Positions 36,010 through 47,835 of a stretch of 64,000 nucleotides of DNA are shown here, piece by piece. The position numbers and the translations under genes are program-made. Numbering within the stretch: the first letter of the stretch is position 1; every line of letters starts with the position of its first letter. Source of the DNA: Persicaria tinctoria (lineage: Eukaryota; Streptophyta; Magnoliopsida; Caryophyllales; Polygonaceae); NCBI GenBank assembly GCA_037127255.1, contig JBANSL010000018.1:19131175-19195174 (forward strand), read 5' to 3'. Under the pieces are notes generated by a model. It was not told where the DNA came from, made no database searches, and was given only the letters and a program-made list of their open reading frames with translations.

Positions 36010-39008
36010 CTCCCACTCCTTAAGATCGATGGCAAGGGCAACCCAGTGTTTGTTCTTGACGTTGAAGGGGAGGAGGATGAGGTCCGCACCTGACCACGCT
36101 CGTCCCAACGGCTTCGGCGACCCCCCATTTAAGTACGCCATCAATGCATCACTAGGCTCGTACGCTTCGGGGGTGGCGTTGTACTCCTTCCATTCCCGAG
36201 GTAGATAAATTCCCGCAAAGCACGTATCGACTACGATGGCTCCACTGGCAATATCACCCGTTGTGTCTGCGACCGCTTTGCGCAGAAGGTAGCAGCACTC
36301 CTCCATCTCCTGCATGAAGTGAACCGCAATTACAATCCATAATCCTGACACGGGAAATTTTAGAGCTGACAAGTCTTCATACCACAGTTCCAAACCAATC
36401 TTGGGGTTTCTTCAGACGGTTTAGTAACTCCTTCGTCATATCCACACCGCAGGGTGACGTGCGCACCTCCGCGTCCCCACTGCACGTTAAGTTTCTGTCA
36501 AGTATTGTGGACGTCCAACTATCTACCTTCGTCGTCTATTCGAGTGTAAGACACATAACCTACGTACCTTGCCAACCAACTTGTCATGGCGTCGTTGTCC
36601 GTCGCTGACACCATTCCTAGCTGAACAGCATCGGCGGGAACACTGGCTGCCTTCTGGGGTCGCGGTTTCTTGGCCGGGGGAGCCAACTCCTCTCCAACAG
36701 CCTTCCTCGTCTTCTTCGCCCCCTTAGATACATACACCTGAGCTACCCTGGGCTTCGGCCTCTCATCAACTTCAATTTTCTTTCCACCTTCCTCATGACC
36801 AGACGCCTTTAAACCAACCTCTCCCAACTGCAAACATATCAAACTTCAGCTAAGATTTACACTTTCCCTTGTCACATAACAGATATACTCATGTCACTTT
36901 CCATATACTATCATGTCACATATATAATCACCTTTTTTTCATAAATAAACCTCACCTCGTTGGTCTTTCCTTCCCCCCCATCCCCTGCCTTGACAGATTC
37001 AGCTTCATCATTCTTGTCCCCGACATCATGACCAGCTAGCTTGCTCTCTCCTGATATCTCATCCCTTGCCTTCACAGTTTCAACTTCTGTGTGCTTATCC
37101 CCGCCATCATCCACTTCACTTCCCTTCTCAACAGCACCTCCTAACTGCAAATGAAATCAAAATTGAATTATGGCTCAATTTTTCCAGTGTCACTTAACAT
37201 AACAAATCATGTCACACAGCTACAATATTCCTGTCACATTCTTCCAGTGTCGCTGAAAATAACAAATCTTGTGATGTTTACCAACAACTAACCTTACCAC
37301 CTAGTCCACCCTCACCGGCTTTACCCGCAATTCACTCTATCAACTCGTCAAGTTCGGCCTGTAAAATATATATTAACATTTGATATTGAATCCCCGATTT
37401 CAAACAGGACTAAACATCGAAACGCATGTCACGCAAAAATAAACTTACAAACTCATCCCGTTTTTTCTCATCTCCACCTTGTTCTTTATCGGTTGCTTCT
37501 TGCCAGGCCGTCCCCTTACACTGACCATCCCGCAGCTCAGTCACGGCCACCTCCAATAATTTCAGCTGCAGGTGATCAAATTATTACTTCATATCACCAT
37601 AAGGTGAGAAAAATCAACACAATTCACCCTTCATACCACATTCGTTCATTATCTACACTACGTGTCACTTGTCCAATTTCACGTGTCAGGAGTCCATTTA
37701 CCCTAGTTCACAGTTATCCCGAGTCTCCACATAACGAATAATTGGGAAGTTATTGCGTACCTTTTCATCCATCTTCTCCATCCCTGTTGACATTGTCTGA
37801 AGCTTGTCCATAACTTGTTCCAAAGTCTTGGCCACGTCCCTCACCCAGCCATCCTTCTCATTGCCTCCTCTTCCCGTCCTTGAGGACCTCCCACCAGGGG
37901 CTTCGAAATGTCTCAAGAAGGGTGCAACTAGGTCGTCGAAAAAGGGGTCGGACTTCTCATCATCGTACACACACCCATCCATCAGCTCCAGCTCAGCCTC
38001 CTCTGGTCTGAGTATTGGGTTATCATCAATCTCTATGGTCTCCTCTCCCTCAGCTTCGGTGCGGCTGGCTATATCCTTATAAGCGAGGTTCTCGTCCTTG
38101 AGGGCCCATCTCATGCAACGAGGGAATGCCGTCGTCGACACCTTCGTCGCAAACCGGACCCCCCATTTCGGCATGGATTCCAGCAACCAAATCTGCACCG
38201 TATCCCCACTCAAATTAATACATTTTCAGCATATGAATTACAAATTGATCATGGGTGTGGTCGAGAAGGTTACCTGAAAGGATACCGGATAACCCATCAG
38301 GCCATAACCATTCCGCTTCTTTCGATCTTCTGCCTTTATCTCAGCCTCCCGGCGCTTTACGGCGCCGTTCAGCGACACGTGTGTTGCAGCATAGATGACC
38401 CTCCCCCATGGGAATGCCAAAAACCTATCGACATTCTCCACCAACCGGACGATCCAGCTCCTCAGCCCCTTCCTCTGCTCCTCTCCTAACAAAACGCCCT
38501 CCACAATGTACAGAAGCACTAGCTTGAATCGTCTTCGCAGGCTCCGCAACACCATTAGTGAGTTCTTCAGCTCGGTCTCGAGGTCACCAACCGTCATCTT
38601 CTCGTTTCCAAAAAACTCCTTAATAGCTTTCTCGTCGTCCTCCATGTCGCTAGCTGCTGGTTGACTGCACCGCAGCCCGGTTACTAAGGCAAACTCCTTG
38701 AGGGAGAACCTCCTGAGCTTCCCCTTAATCCGGTACCACGTCTCCCACTCCTTTTCGCTTGTAAGCTGTCGCTGGAGTGCATAATGCACCATTTGTGAAG
38801 AAATTTTCACAGTGTGCGCCAGCTGCACAACCCCACCAAGCTGGGAGTCAAGCAGCTTCTGCCAGTCCCTAGGGTCAACATAATCGTCAATGTTGTTCAG
38901 CATTGACAGTCTTGAGCCCTGGTTGACCCGGGCCCGGAAGTGCCTAGCTTCGGGGACAAGGTAGTCAGGCTCTTTGTTCTTCACGCTCACATTCTTCGTC
39001 CTCACCAT
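36010..39008 (-). pseudogene. DUF1985-Ulp1 gene of the MULE, catalytic end lost
   Basis: It starts at ATG 39008-39006. Exon 1 (38274-39008) encodes a full DUF1985-like domain (QLGGVVQLAHTVK..., RRFSLKEFALVTGLRC, LVLLYIVEGVLLG). Exon 2 (37761-38192) is an acidic linker with coiled-coil potential. Lysine- and proline-rich pieces follow (36540-37150). The last recognisable exon encodes the Ulp1 segment EECCYLLRKA to KHWVALAIDLKEWE and ends at a good splice donor at 36010. The exons with catalytic Asp and Cys are absent: the next 100 bp lead into the end of the plus-strand Ulp1 gene. It keeps His but cannot be an active protease. Confidence 0.8.
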
Positions 39009-40045
39009 TTCTCTCCTACAATTTCCATCACACGAACAAAGTCAGCTTCTGCCATTTATATTCGTCTCCCTCTGTCACCTAACAGACTAACCCATGTCAC
39101 TCTACCCTTGTCACTCAGTGTGAAACCCATGTCACCCATTATGAATCGGAAGCCTATTATAACCAATACCTCAATCCTCCTTCAATAGGACACCTACGAC
39201 ATCCACATATCCCAATTTCCACAGCTCGCCAATTCTCGTATTCCGCCTACCACAATACATTTACAAACCCTTCTCTCCAAATTGGAAACCCCTGTCACCC
39301 AATGTCAAACCCCTGTCACCCAATTCGAACCTCAAACCACCAATTTCCCCTATCCATAGTTCCCCGACCGTTGCCCTAACCCATTCCGAAAACCACTGTC
39401 ACCCAATTGGAAACCCTAACCACCGATTTTCCCTTTCCATACCCGAAAACCACCCATGCCACCACCACCCACCATTATCCAAACAAGAAAACCACCACCC
39501 CGACCCACCATTCAGGCCGCCATTGCCCTAACCCCTTCACCCACTGTTTCCCCGACCCACACCCGCGCACCCTACCACCAAAGGGAGAAGAGTAAAAGGG
39601 CGTACATGTTCTGTATGTCGTCGGGTCGTCGCTGCTGTGTCCTTTCCGGCGACGCTGGACTTGCCCGCTCTCTCTCCTTTGGTGTATGCAACTGTCGACG
39701 AAGAAACCGCAACCGCCCTCTCTCTCTCTCTATCTTCTGGCGTCTCTACAACTGCATCTCTCTCTCTTTGCTATTGTATCGGTTTGGAAGGAGAAGAGAG
39801 ATGGTGATTGGATTGCCTTTACTCCTTCCCGCCTTGCCTCTCCCCTACTAGGTAGGTAATGATGCCTCTATTTTATTTTTCAATTTTTTTTTCGCATTAA
39901 TTACAACCGATAGCCGGTTTGGGGGGGGTGACAACCTGCACAGTTTTGCAAATTTTGGGAGAAAATGGCATTTTTGCCAATTTTTCCAAAACGGTGGCAT
40001 TTTTGCAAACTTTTCTCAAATTGTGGTATTTAGTAGCATTTCCTG
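39009..40045. other. MULE right flank with TGTCACC words
   Basis: This is the leader side of the DUF1985 gene and the right TIR. The word CCATGTCACCC or CCCTGTCACCCAA occurs about ten times between 39070 and 39420. No gene is recognised here on the plus strand. Confidence 0.6.
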
Positions 40046-40182
40046 TTTTTATTAAAAATAAATTACTTAAATTCAGGATTAATCACAACCTTTGATTTTG
40101 ATTTGATCAACGGCCTATATTTGTTAACACAAAACACAATAAGACTTGTAAACATTTGATCCATCCACTATATATATATATA

Positions 40183-41399
40183 GAATATGGGTCAAATGTT
40201 AACAAGCATTACTATGTTTTGTGTTAACAAATAATATTGGTCGTTTTTTTTTATTAGGTAATAATTCGGATGGAAAAAAAAACCTATCCAAAAGCATCCT
40301 GTCGAATGAACAAAGATTGGTCGTTGATCGAATGAAAATGGAAGGATGTGATTAATCCTGGATTTTAATATTAAAAAAATAATAAAAATGTGGGACCCAC
40401 GTGAAATATCACCCCACCCTTACACGAGCGGGCGACGGGCGCGTGTATCACCAACTATAAGCCAAAACTAAAGAACTGGATTAATTAAAAAAATTCATCC
40501 ACAAAACCTAGCAACCTTTCTCTTTCCAATATACAGATCAAGAGGACAGGGAGAGACTAATCGCCGCCGCACAACCACCGTCTCCCTTGCAGGCATCCGA
40601 CCTCGCAACCCACTGGCGACGCAATCCATGGTTGCTCCTCCCTCGACCTAGTGTTCTCCTCAGGGGTCCAATATGTAGAAATGCAAGGAGTAGGAACATG
40701 CGCCATCCCTTAATTATTCGAATTGGGATTGGCGGCGATTGTTGCGGTTGGGGCGGCGGAGTCGCCATTGGAGATGGAATTATCTCGGTGGTTTCCGTTA
40801 GGATTTGAGCCAACCACCATCAATAATCAATCAATTGCGAATAAAGAAAGGACGGAGGAAGCAAACGGAATCCCGAATATGCCAAAAGCGTCAGAACTGA
40901 GAGTAGTGACGACACAACGGGAGGGAATCCATGGCCGCCTCCACTTCACCATCCCTCACCACCGGCGACTTCCCCATACCTCTCAGTAAGCTAAACCCTA
41001 TAATATACTCCTTCCGTTAAGAAAAACATGTCGTTTTAGGAGTAAAATCTTGTTAAGAAAAACACGTTGTTTTAGATATTTTGGTATTCACTTTCCAAAA
41101 TTACATTTGTAATGATTAAAGATTTGTTAGTTGTAGTTTTCAATAAAGTGAAAAGGTAAAGTAATAATTAGAGGTATTAGTGTATTTTTGTTTGCTTTTA
41201 TTTGTTTTCTTAAAAATGTGCAAATGTTTTTTTAAAAAATGTGCAAATGTCTAAAACAACATATTTTAATTAACAGAGGGAGTATATCCCAATCCTCTCA
41301 GTAAGCTAAACCATTCATTGAAAGAGAGAGGACTTAGAATTGCAAATTGAGTGTAATTAATGTAGGTTTGAAGGGATTTATTTTTTATATTTTTAATTA
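40183..41399. mobile_element. Element E, related to D, right end missing
   Basis: After 14 bp of TA, the left end GAATATGGGTCAAATGTTAA continues with TGTTTTGTGTTAACAAATAA, GTTGATCGAATGAAAATGGA and GATTAATCC, clearly the same family as the ends of D. A GC-rich block (40430-40985) follows with unrecognised open frames. No matching right end is present before the right half of the outer element, so the right TIR is deleted. A Stowaway MITE has inserted at 41008. Confidence 0.65.
41008..41282. mobile_element. Stowaway MITE
   Basis: Ends CTCCTTCCGTTAAGAAAAAC and its inverse (AATTAACAGAGGGAG), flanked by TA on both sides (41006-41007, 41283-41284). It is 275 bp long and fits Tc1/mariner-derived Stowaway elements. 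Confidence 0.85.
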
Positions 41400-41868
41400 A
41401 GTCTTATGTTTCGGATTTTCGGGTCGACCCGTGACCCAACCCGAAAAACCCAGAATCCAAAATAGCGGGTTTGAGTCGATCCGAAAATCTCGGGTTGGGT
41501 CAACCCGAATACCGACTGACCCACCCTACCAATTACTTACACCTGTCTATATAAACTTTATAGTCATCACCCCACAAAGGCACAAATCCATATTCTACTA
41601 CAAATATTTTTCATTACTCCATGATTGTTTTTCAATGAGCATAAACTTTTGTAGGCAAGACAATGGATGGGCGAGAGCCCGGATATAAATGGCCCCTGAA
41701 GATCAACATATCATATGTTCATTTCATGTGTCAATGTATGATGAGCTGGAAATCAAAATCATTCGGATAAGATTTGGACAAAGGAATATCAGGTTTGAAA
41801 CAATATCAGGTGGAGTCATTATCAAGTCTGATCAAGTTAGGTTACCAGATCTAGTCTGGTCAAATTAA

Positions 41869-42166
41869 CCCCTGTTTGTTTTTTCGTTAGAGAAAGGTAA
41901 TGATTGTCCTCATGAATATAGTCCATATTTAAGTTAAGATTTATTGATCACTATTCTAATCATTTCTCTTCTTCTCCCATTTTTCACATAAATTTGTTAC
42001 CCTTCTATTCCCTAATTTGAAGGAGGGTATCTAATACCTCTATGATGGGTTAATAATCCCCTCAACCTCTCATCCAAGCTCACAAAAAATGATGATCATA
42101 TACATTTTATATGTAAAATTTAATATCTTACCTTTCCATTCCCCTCCTATATAAACAAACGAGCCC
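41869..42166. mobile_element. Tourist-like MITE, copy 2
   Basis: The inverse-orientation relative of 18094-18393: ends CCCCTGTTTGTTTTTT and AAACAAACGAGCCC, with TAA on both sides (41866-41868, 42167-42169). It is 298 bp long with no coding sequence. Confidence 0.85.
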
Positions 42167-42865
42167 TAAAAGTTAAACATTACTCTCTCAAGTTAGGTTA
42201 CTACCAGATCCAGTCGGTAAAAAAAACTATCATTTGCATGTTTTTAAGCCGATAAAAACTATTTAAAATATAAATTTTTTTAACAGTTTTCTACTCAGTA
42301 CTAACTACTAATGAGTGCACATTTGTTAAAAAAAAATGGATATTTTATATAGTTTTGATATTTTAAAAAAATGTGCATTGAATAGTAAATAACCTAAGGA
42401 ATATTGTACTATTTTTATTTCGAGATTATGCCCAGACCATTTCGAATTTTAGCGGAAATATGTTCTTGATTACTTTGAAAAATCTATTGACGAAGCACTA
42501 AGTAGTACTCTATTAACTTTTATTTGTTATTTACTATTCATGTACATTAAAAATATAGTGTATATCCTTTTAAAAATGCGTACATAAATAATAAACAACC
42601 AATAAAAGCGAATGAAACGAGTAATCAATATACTAATAAATTGTGTAACAGGTCATCTATTATTGAGCATGCAATGGAAAATCTCAACTTGGCTTGGACT
42701 AGTTCAAAATGAGTTATTCCGAATTTATTAACTCTGTCTCTAAACCAAACCACATATGCATTGAACCTCCATTGATCAAATAGATTAAGAACATTCTAAA
42801 ACAAAATAACAACAAACAGTGCAGTTCCTCAACTGTTAGTATTTTCTACTCAAAGCAATAACTTA
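42167..42865. other. AT-rich spacer, nothing recognised
   Basis: No gene, RNA or transposon end could be supported here. Confidence 0.4.
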
Positions 42866-43862
42866 AAGAGGAAATGGTACCAAATAGATCAATTTTTTGT
42901 CCTATTTGCAAAAAAACACCTAGCAGGCCCAATATTGGCCAAACTAGACTAGTCTACCCCAAGCAAAAAAAAAACACCGGTATTTTTGCACTGTTAGCAA
43001 CCGGGAGTTGCAGGTAAGCAGTGCGGGAGTTATAAAATCAAAACGTGGAGGGAGAGAGACGGTTCATTCCAATTTGAAGTGCGAGAGAGAGAGACACGAA
43101 AAAACAAAAACCAGAGGAGAGAAAGGAGGAGCGACAGGGCGAGGTTGAAGAAGGAGGGCGATTTCACCATGAACTCTACGAAGGAGAAAGGAAGCGGTTG
43201 AAGAAGAAGGTAAGTAAATATTGAGGTGTGATTTCAGTTGCGATTTTAGGGTCATGAGAGTGCGGTTATAGGCGGATTTGTGAAGAAATTGAGACATGGG
43301 GGTGCCATTGCAGTTCCCTAGCAGTAGATGAATGAAATAGGAGGGGTTAGGGGTGCCTTTAAAGAGTCGATTTTGGGGAATTGGGTGTGATTAGAGTTTG
43401 TGGGTGTCGGGAAACGGATGGGTATAAGGGTTATGGAATGTTGGGTGAGAAATTGGGGACAAAGGGGCAAGGAGGGGGTCGGATGGGTCGGGAATCCACA
43501 AGATTGGGGGTAATCGGTAGGGGAAATCTGCGCATCTGGTAGGATGGAATATAGAAGGTTGGGTTTGAAATTTTGGTAGCAGATTTCGTAGGACTGGGTA
43601 AGGAAATTGGTAAGATATATTTGAACAACTGGTTAGCCGACGATGATGTAAGAATTTTTGGTGGATTTGTTTTGTAGTGTTGAAACTTGTCTGAAATGCG
43701 AAATTGTAGGATAGAAGAGGATAGGAGAATTGGTAGAAAATTAATATGTTATTGGTATGATAGATTTAAACTGTTGGTATGACCGATTAGGTGACCTGAA
43801 TGTCTGAATGCATGTGTGTGGTGATTGTGTTGCAGGTACCTATTGTTCAATCAGCAAAAAAA

Positions 43863-45165
43863 ATGTCAAAGGCAGGAAAGAAAAAAGTTAGGGGAAGACC
43901 AAGCAGCTAGAGGGTAAGGAAATGGAGATAGTTACCTCATTGTGGTTTTAATGCTTGGGAAAAAACTTTGGAACCTAAGATTGTTACATGTATTGCAGGC
44001 TGTGCTGGCAGTGGCAGAGAAAGACCACTTCAATGGGAAGGCGTTATCCCATTCAAGTTTTGAACTGCTTGAAGGACTGGACATAAGCATCGACCGGGAG
44101 GATTACAAGGCACTCACGAAGAGCCAATTTGGGGGCATCGTCAAGATGGGGTCCAGAAATAAATTTGCCGCACAGTTGGTGCACTTCTGCCAGCTCAAGA
44201 CGCGGAAGCAACACGAGACGTGGTACGCCATCCAGGGGCATCACGTGCGATTCTCGCTTCATGAGTTCGTCTTGATAACGGGGCTCAACTGCTCACCATC
44301 CCCTACGGATGTGATGGAGGGCGACCATAAGGACGCCAATTACCAGCTTTTCAAGAAGGAGAAGGTGTTTCTGAAGGATGTCGAAAGAGCGTGGGAGCAC
44401 GAAAAAGAGACTGACTCGGACTTCCTAATGAAAAAGTACAAGCTTGCCCTACTAGTCATAGTGGAGGGCATTTTGTTTGGCTTGGAGAAGAATACACAAA
44501 TCAAAGGGTGGGTTGTGAAGCTGCTGCTGGAGGACACCACACGTTTTCTAGACTTCCCTTGGGGGCCGACTGATGTACGATACACTACACGACAACATCG
44601 TTGAGACGTTGAAAGACATGGTGTCTACAAAGAGTCACCTAAAAGATAGGTCAACGTACGCGCTCTACGGGTTTCCCGTGACCTTCCGGGTTAGTGAAGT
44701 TCTTAAATATGTTCAAAACCTTTCCCAATTCACAATTTTTGTGACTGTGGGGGATGCCAAATGGGGGATTATATCCTGCTAATGGGGTATTTATATCCTA
44801 CCAAATGTAGTTAAAATGCTCACTCGGCAAATGGAAAATACAATCTTACCAACTATGTGAAGTTGTCATGCAAAGTGTGTGCTAATATCTTACCATATTG
44901 TGTATGCACTTGTGGGTGTATGAGACCTTTCTAGAGATTGGGAATCACTTCGGACGGAACATTGACCACACCATCATCCCCAGGTGTCTGAGATGGGAAA
45001 CCCCTAACAACCACATCCGCTATGAGAACGTGAAATCATTCCTCAACCTCGACGCCCCCAACGACGATAAAATAGATGAGCACACCCGACTCGTCAAGTC
45101 AGACCCCATCATGCACCCTGGCCACAAAGAGAGAGAGAAGTCTACCCTAAATCCCTAATGCCTCG
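43863..45165 (+). pseudogene. Left-arm DUF1985 gene, broken
   Basis: This is the counterpart of the right-arm gene. It has a premature TAG at 43908-43910 (the right arm has CAG, Gln), one extra base in the G-run near 44565 that shifts the frame after DFPWG, and a changed splice acceptor before LWVYETFLEI (GCAC instead of GCAG, near 44910). The open part 43942-44604 still shows DUF1985 features (QFGGIVKMGSRNKFAAQLVH, RFSLHEFVLITGLNC). Confidence 0.85.
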
Positions 45166-45189
45166 TACAAGAAACCGCCTATAACAGTT

Positions 45190-46496
45190 TCTTGTATGAG
45201 GCATTGGGGTGGACTTCTCTCTCTTTGTGGCCAGGGTGCATGATGGGTTCTGGCTTGACGAGTCGGGCGTGCTCATCTATTTTATCGTCGTTGGGGGCGT
45301 CGAGGTTGAGGAATGATTTCACGTTCTCATAGCGGATGTAGCGGTTAGGGGTTTCTCATCTCAGACACCGGGGGATGATGGTGTCGTCAATGTTCCGCCC
45401 GAAGTGATTCTCAATCTCTAGAAAGGTCTTATACACCCACAACTGCATACACAATATGGTAAGATATTAGCACATACTTTGCATCACAACTTCACGTAGT
45501 TGGTAAGATTATATTTTCCATTTGTCGGGTGAGCATTCTAACTACATTTGGTAGGATATAAATACCCCATTGGGAGGATATAATTCTCCATTTGACATCC
45601 CCCACGGTCTGGGGGTCACAAAACTTGTGAATTGGGAAAGGTTTTGAACATATTTCAAAAATTCACTAACTTGGAAGGTAATGGGGAACCCGTAGAGCGC
45701 GTACGATGACCTATCTTTTAGGTGACTCTTTGTAGTTACCATGTCTTTCAACGTCTCAGCGATGTTGTCGTATAGTGTATCGTACACCAGCCAACCCCAA
45801 GGGAAGTCCAGAAAACGTGTGGTGTCCTCCAGCAGCAGCTTCACAACCCACCCTCTGATTTGCGTCTTCTTCTCCAAGCCAAACAAAATGTCATCCACTA
45901 TGACTAGGAGGGCAAGCTTGTACTTTTTCATTAGGAAGCCCGAGTCAGTCTCTTTTTCGTGCTCACACGCTCTTTTGACATCCTTCATAAACATCTTCTC
46001 CTTCTTGAAAAGCTGGTAAATGATGTCCTTGTGATCGCCCTCCATCACATCCGTAGGGGATGGTGAGCAGTTGAGCTCCGTTATCAAGGCGAACTCGTGA
46101 AGCGAGAATCGCACCTGATGCCCCTGGATGGCGTACCACGTCTCGTGTTGCTTCCGCGTCTTGAGTTGGCAGAAGTGCACCAACTGTGCGGCAAATTTAT
46201 TTCTGGACCCCATCTTGACGATGCCCCCAAATTGGCTCTTCGTGAGAGCCTTGTAATCCTCCCGGTCGATTCTTATGTCCAGTCCTTCAAGTAGTTCAAA
46301 ACTTGAATGGGATAACGCCCTCCCATTGAAGTGGTCTTTCTCTGCCACGGCCAGCACAGCCTGCAATACATATAACAATCTTAGGTTCTAAAGTTTTTTC
46401 CCAAGCATTACAACCAAAACGAGGTAACTATCTCTATTTCCTTACCCTCTGGCTGCTTGGTCCTCCCCTAACTGTTTTCTTTCCTGCCTTTGACAT
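45190..46496 (-). CDS. Right-arm DUF1985 gene, apparently intact
   Basis: Exon 1 starts at ATG 46496-46494 (MSKAGKKTVRGGPSSQR) and ends at a GT donor at 46445. Exon 2 (45671-46360) follows a TTGCAG acceptor and encodes the DUF1985 domain (QFGGIVKMGSRNKFAAQLVH; RFSLHEFALITELNC; LALLVIVDDILFGLEKK; FLDFPWGWLVYDTL). Exon 3 begins at 45442 after GTATGCAG and encodes LWVYKTFLEI...PRCLRWETPN, running towards the palindrome centre. DUF1985 is a plant domain of unknown function found mostly in transposon-borne Ulp1-type genes. No protease domain follows. The exact 3' end is uncertain. Confidence 0.7.
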
Positions 46497-47469
46497 TTTT
46501 TTTGCTGATTCAACAATAGGTACCTGCAACACAATCACCACACACATGCATTCAGACATTCAGGTCACCTAATCGGTCATACCAACGGTTTAAATCTATC
46601 CTACCAATAGCATTTTAATTTTCTACCAATTCTGATATCCTCTTCTGTCCTACCAATTTCGCATTTCAGACAAGTTTCAACACTACAAAACCAATCCACC
46701 AAAAATTCCTACATCATCGTTGGCTAACCAGTTGTTCAAATATATCCTACCAATTTTCTTACCCAGTCCTACGAAATCTGATACCAAAATTTCAAACACA
46801 ACCTTCTATATTCCGTCCTACCAGATGTGCAGATTTCCCCTACCGATTACCCCAAATCTTGTGGATTCCCGACCCATCCAACCCCCTCCTTGCCCTTTTG
46901 TCCCCAATTTCTTACCCAACATCCCATAATCCTTACCCATCCGTTTCCCGACACCCACAAACCCTAATCGCACCAAATTCCCCAAAATCGACTCTTCAAG
47001 GCACCCCTAACCCCTCCTATTTCATTAATCTACTGCTACTGCAATGGCACCCCCGTGTCTCAATTTCTACACAAAACCGCCTATAACCGCACTCCCATGA
47101 CCCCAAAATCGCAACGGAAATCACACATCAATGCTTGCTTACCTTCTTCTTCAACCGCTTCCTTTCTCCTTAGTAGAGTTCAGGGTGAAATCGCCCTCCT
47201 TCTTCAACCTCGCCCTGTCGCTCCTCTGGTTTTTGGTTTTTCGTGTCTCTCTCTCTCGCTTCAAATTGGAATGAACCGTCTCTCTCCCTCCACGTTTTGA
47301 TTTTATAACTCTCGCACTGCTTACCTGCAACACCCGATTGCCAATAGTGCAAAAATACCAGTGTTTTTTTTCTTGGGGTAGACTAGTCTAGTTTGGCCAA
47401 TATTGGACCTGCTAGGTGTTTTTTGCAAATAGGCCAAAAAATTGGTCTATTTGGTACCATTTCCTCTTA

Positions 47470-47835
47470 CAATAATCACCCTAGTCATCATTCTTAACTC
47501 CCTTATATCAAGACTGACTACAAAGGCAGCAGCTCAAAAAGGTAAAATAAAAATGAATAGCTATGTTACCTATGCTGCAAATCTGAAGGCCTCACAATAC
47601 ATTCAAGGAAGATACCAAGGGAGTCATGCCATTGCCTACTTAAAATACAAAGAAGCAACCCTTGCTAATTTCCGAGATTGATACGCACCTTTGCGTTGGC
47701 ACGCCCCTATTCTGATATGGTCGACAAATTATCCGAACGGACCATTTCCGACGATTATGCGTGTCAGTATATTGTATAACATATAGGGTGTAGCCACATG
47801 AACATAAATGACAGCACCTGAGACTCGGGTCAGCC
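47470..47835 (-). other. Probable 3' untranslated region of PECT1
   Basis: This is the sequence between the palindromic MULE and the PECT1 stop codon. It has no coding features. The MULE therefore sits within about 370 bp of the end of the coding region and may limit or supply the transcript end. Confidence 0.5.

Larger units (their letters stand above)
28372..40045. mobile_element. 11.7-kb MULE with transposase and Ulp1 genes (Kaonashi-like)
   Basis: The left end GGGCTATTTGCACAAATATA and the right end read on the minus strand, GGAAATGCTACTAAATACCA, have the usual G-rich, TTTGC...AATACCAC design of MULE termini. Further in, AGCCGG and GCAGGTTGT pair between 28480-28505 and 39912-39940. The 9-bp TTTTTATTA is directly repeated outside (28363-28371, 40046-40054). 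The interior holds a mudrA-type transposase pseudogene, a hAT insertion, and two Ulp1-type genes facing each other. MULEs with Ulp1-like genes are known in plants as the KI/Kaonashi group. The target is element D. Confidence 0.85.
42866..47469. mobile_element. 4.6-kb palindromic (foldback) MULE with two DUF1985 arms
   Basis: The whole segment is an inverted repeat. The left arm 42866-45174 and right arm 45186-47469 pair from the outer ends (AAGAGGAAATGGTACCAAAT) to an 11-bp spacer at 45175-45185. The termini (TTTGCAAAAAACACC words) are MULE-like. Each arm carries one DUF1985 gene reading inwards and stops in its linker region. There is no transposase and no Ulp1 domain. It looks like a MULE whose second half was replaced by an inverted copy of its first half. 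The arms differ by scattered substitutions and small indels, so they have evolved separately for some time. I see no clear target duplication. Confidence 0.85.
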
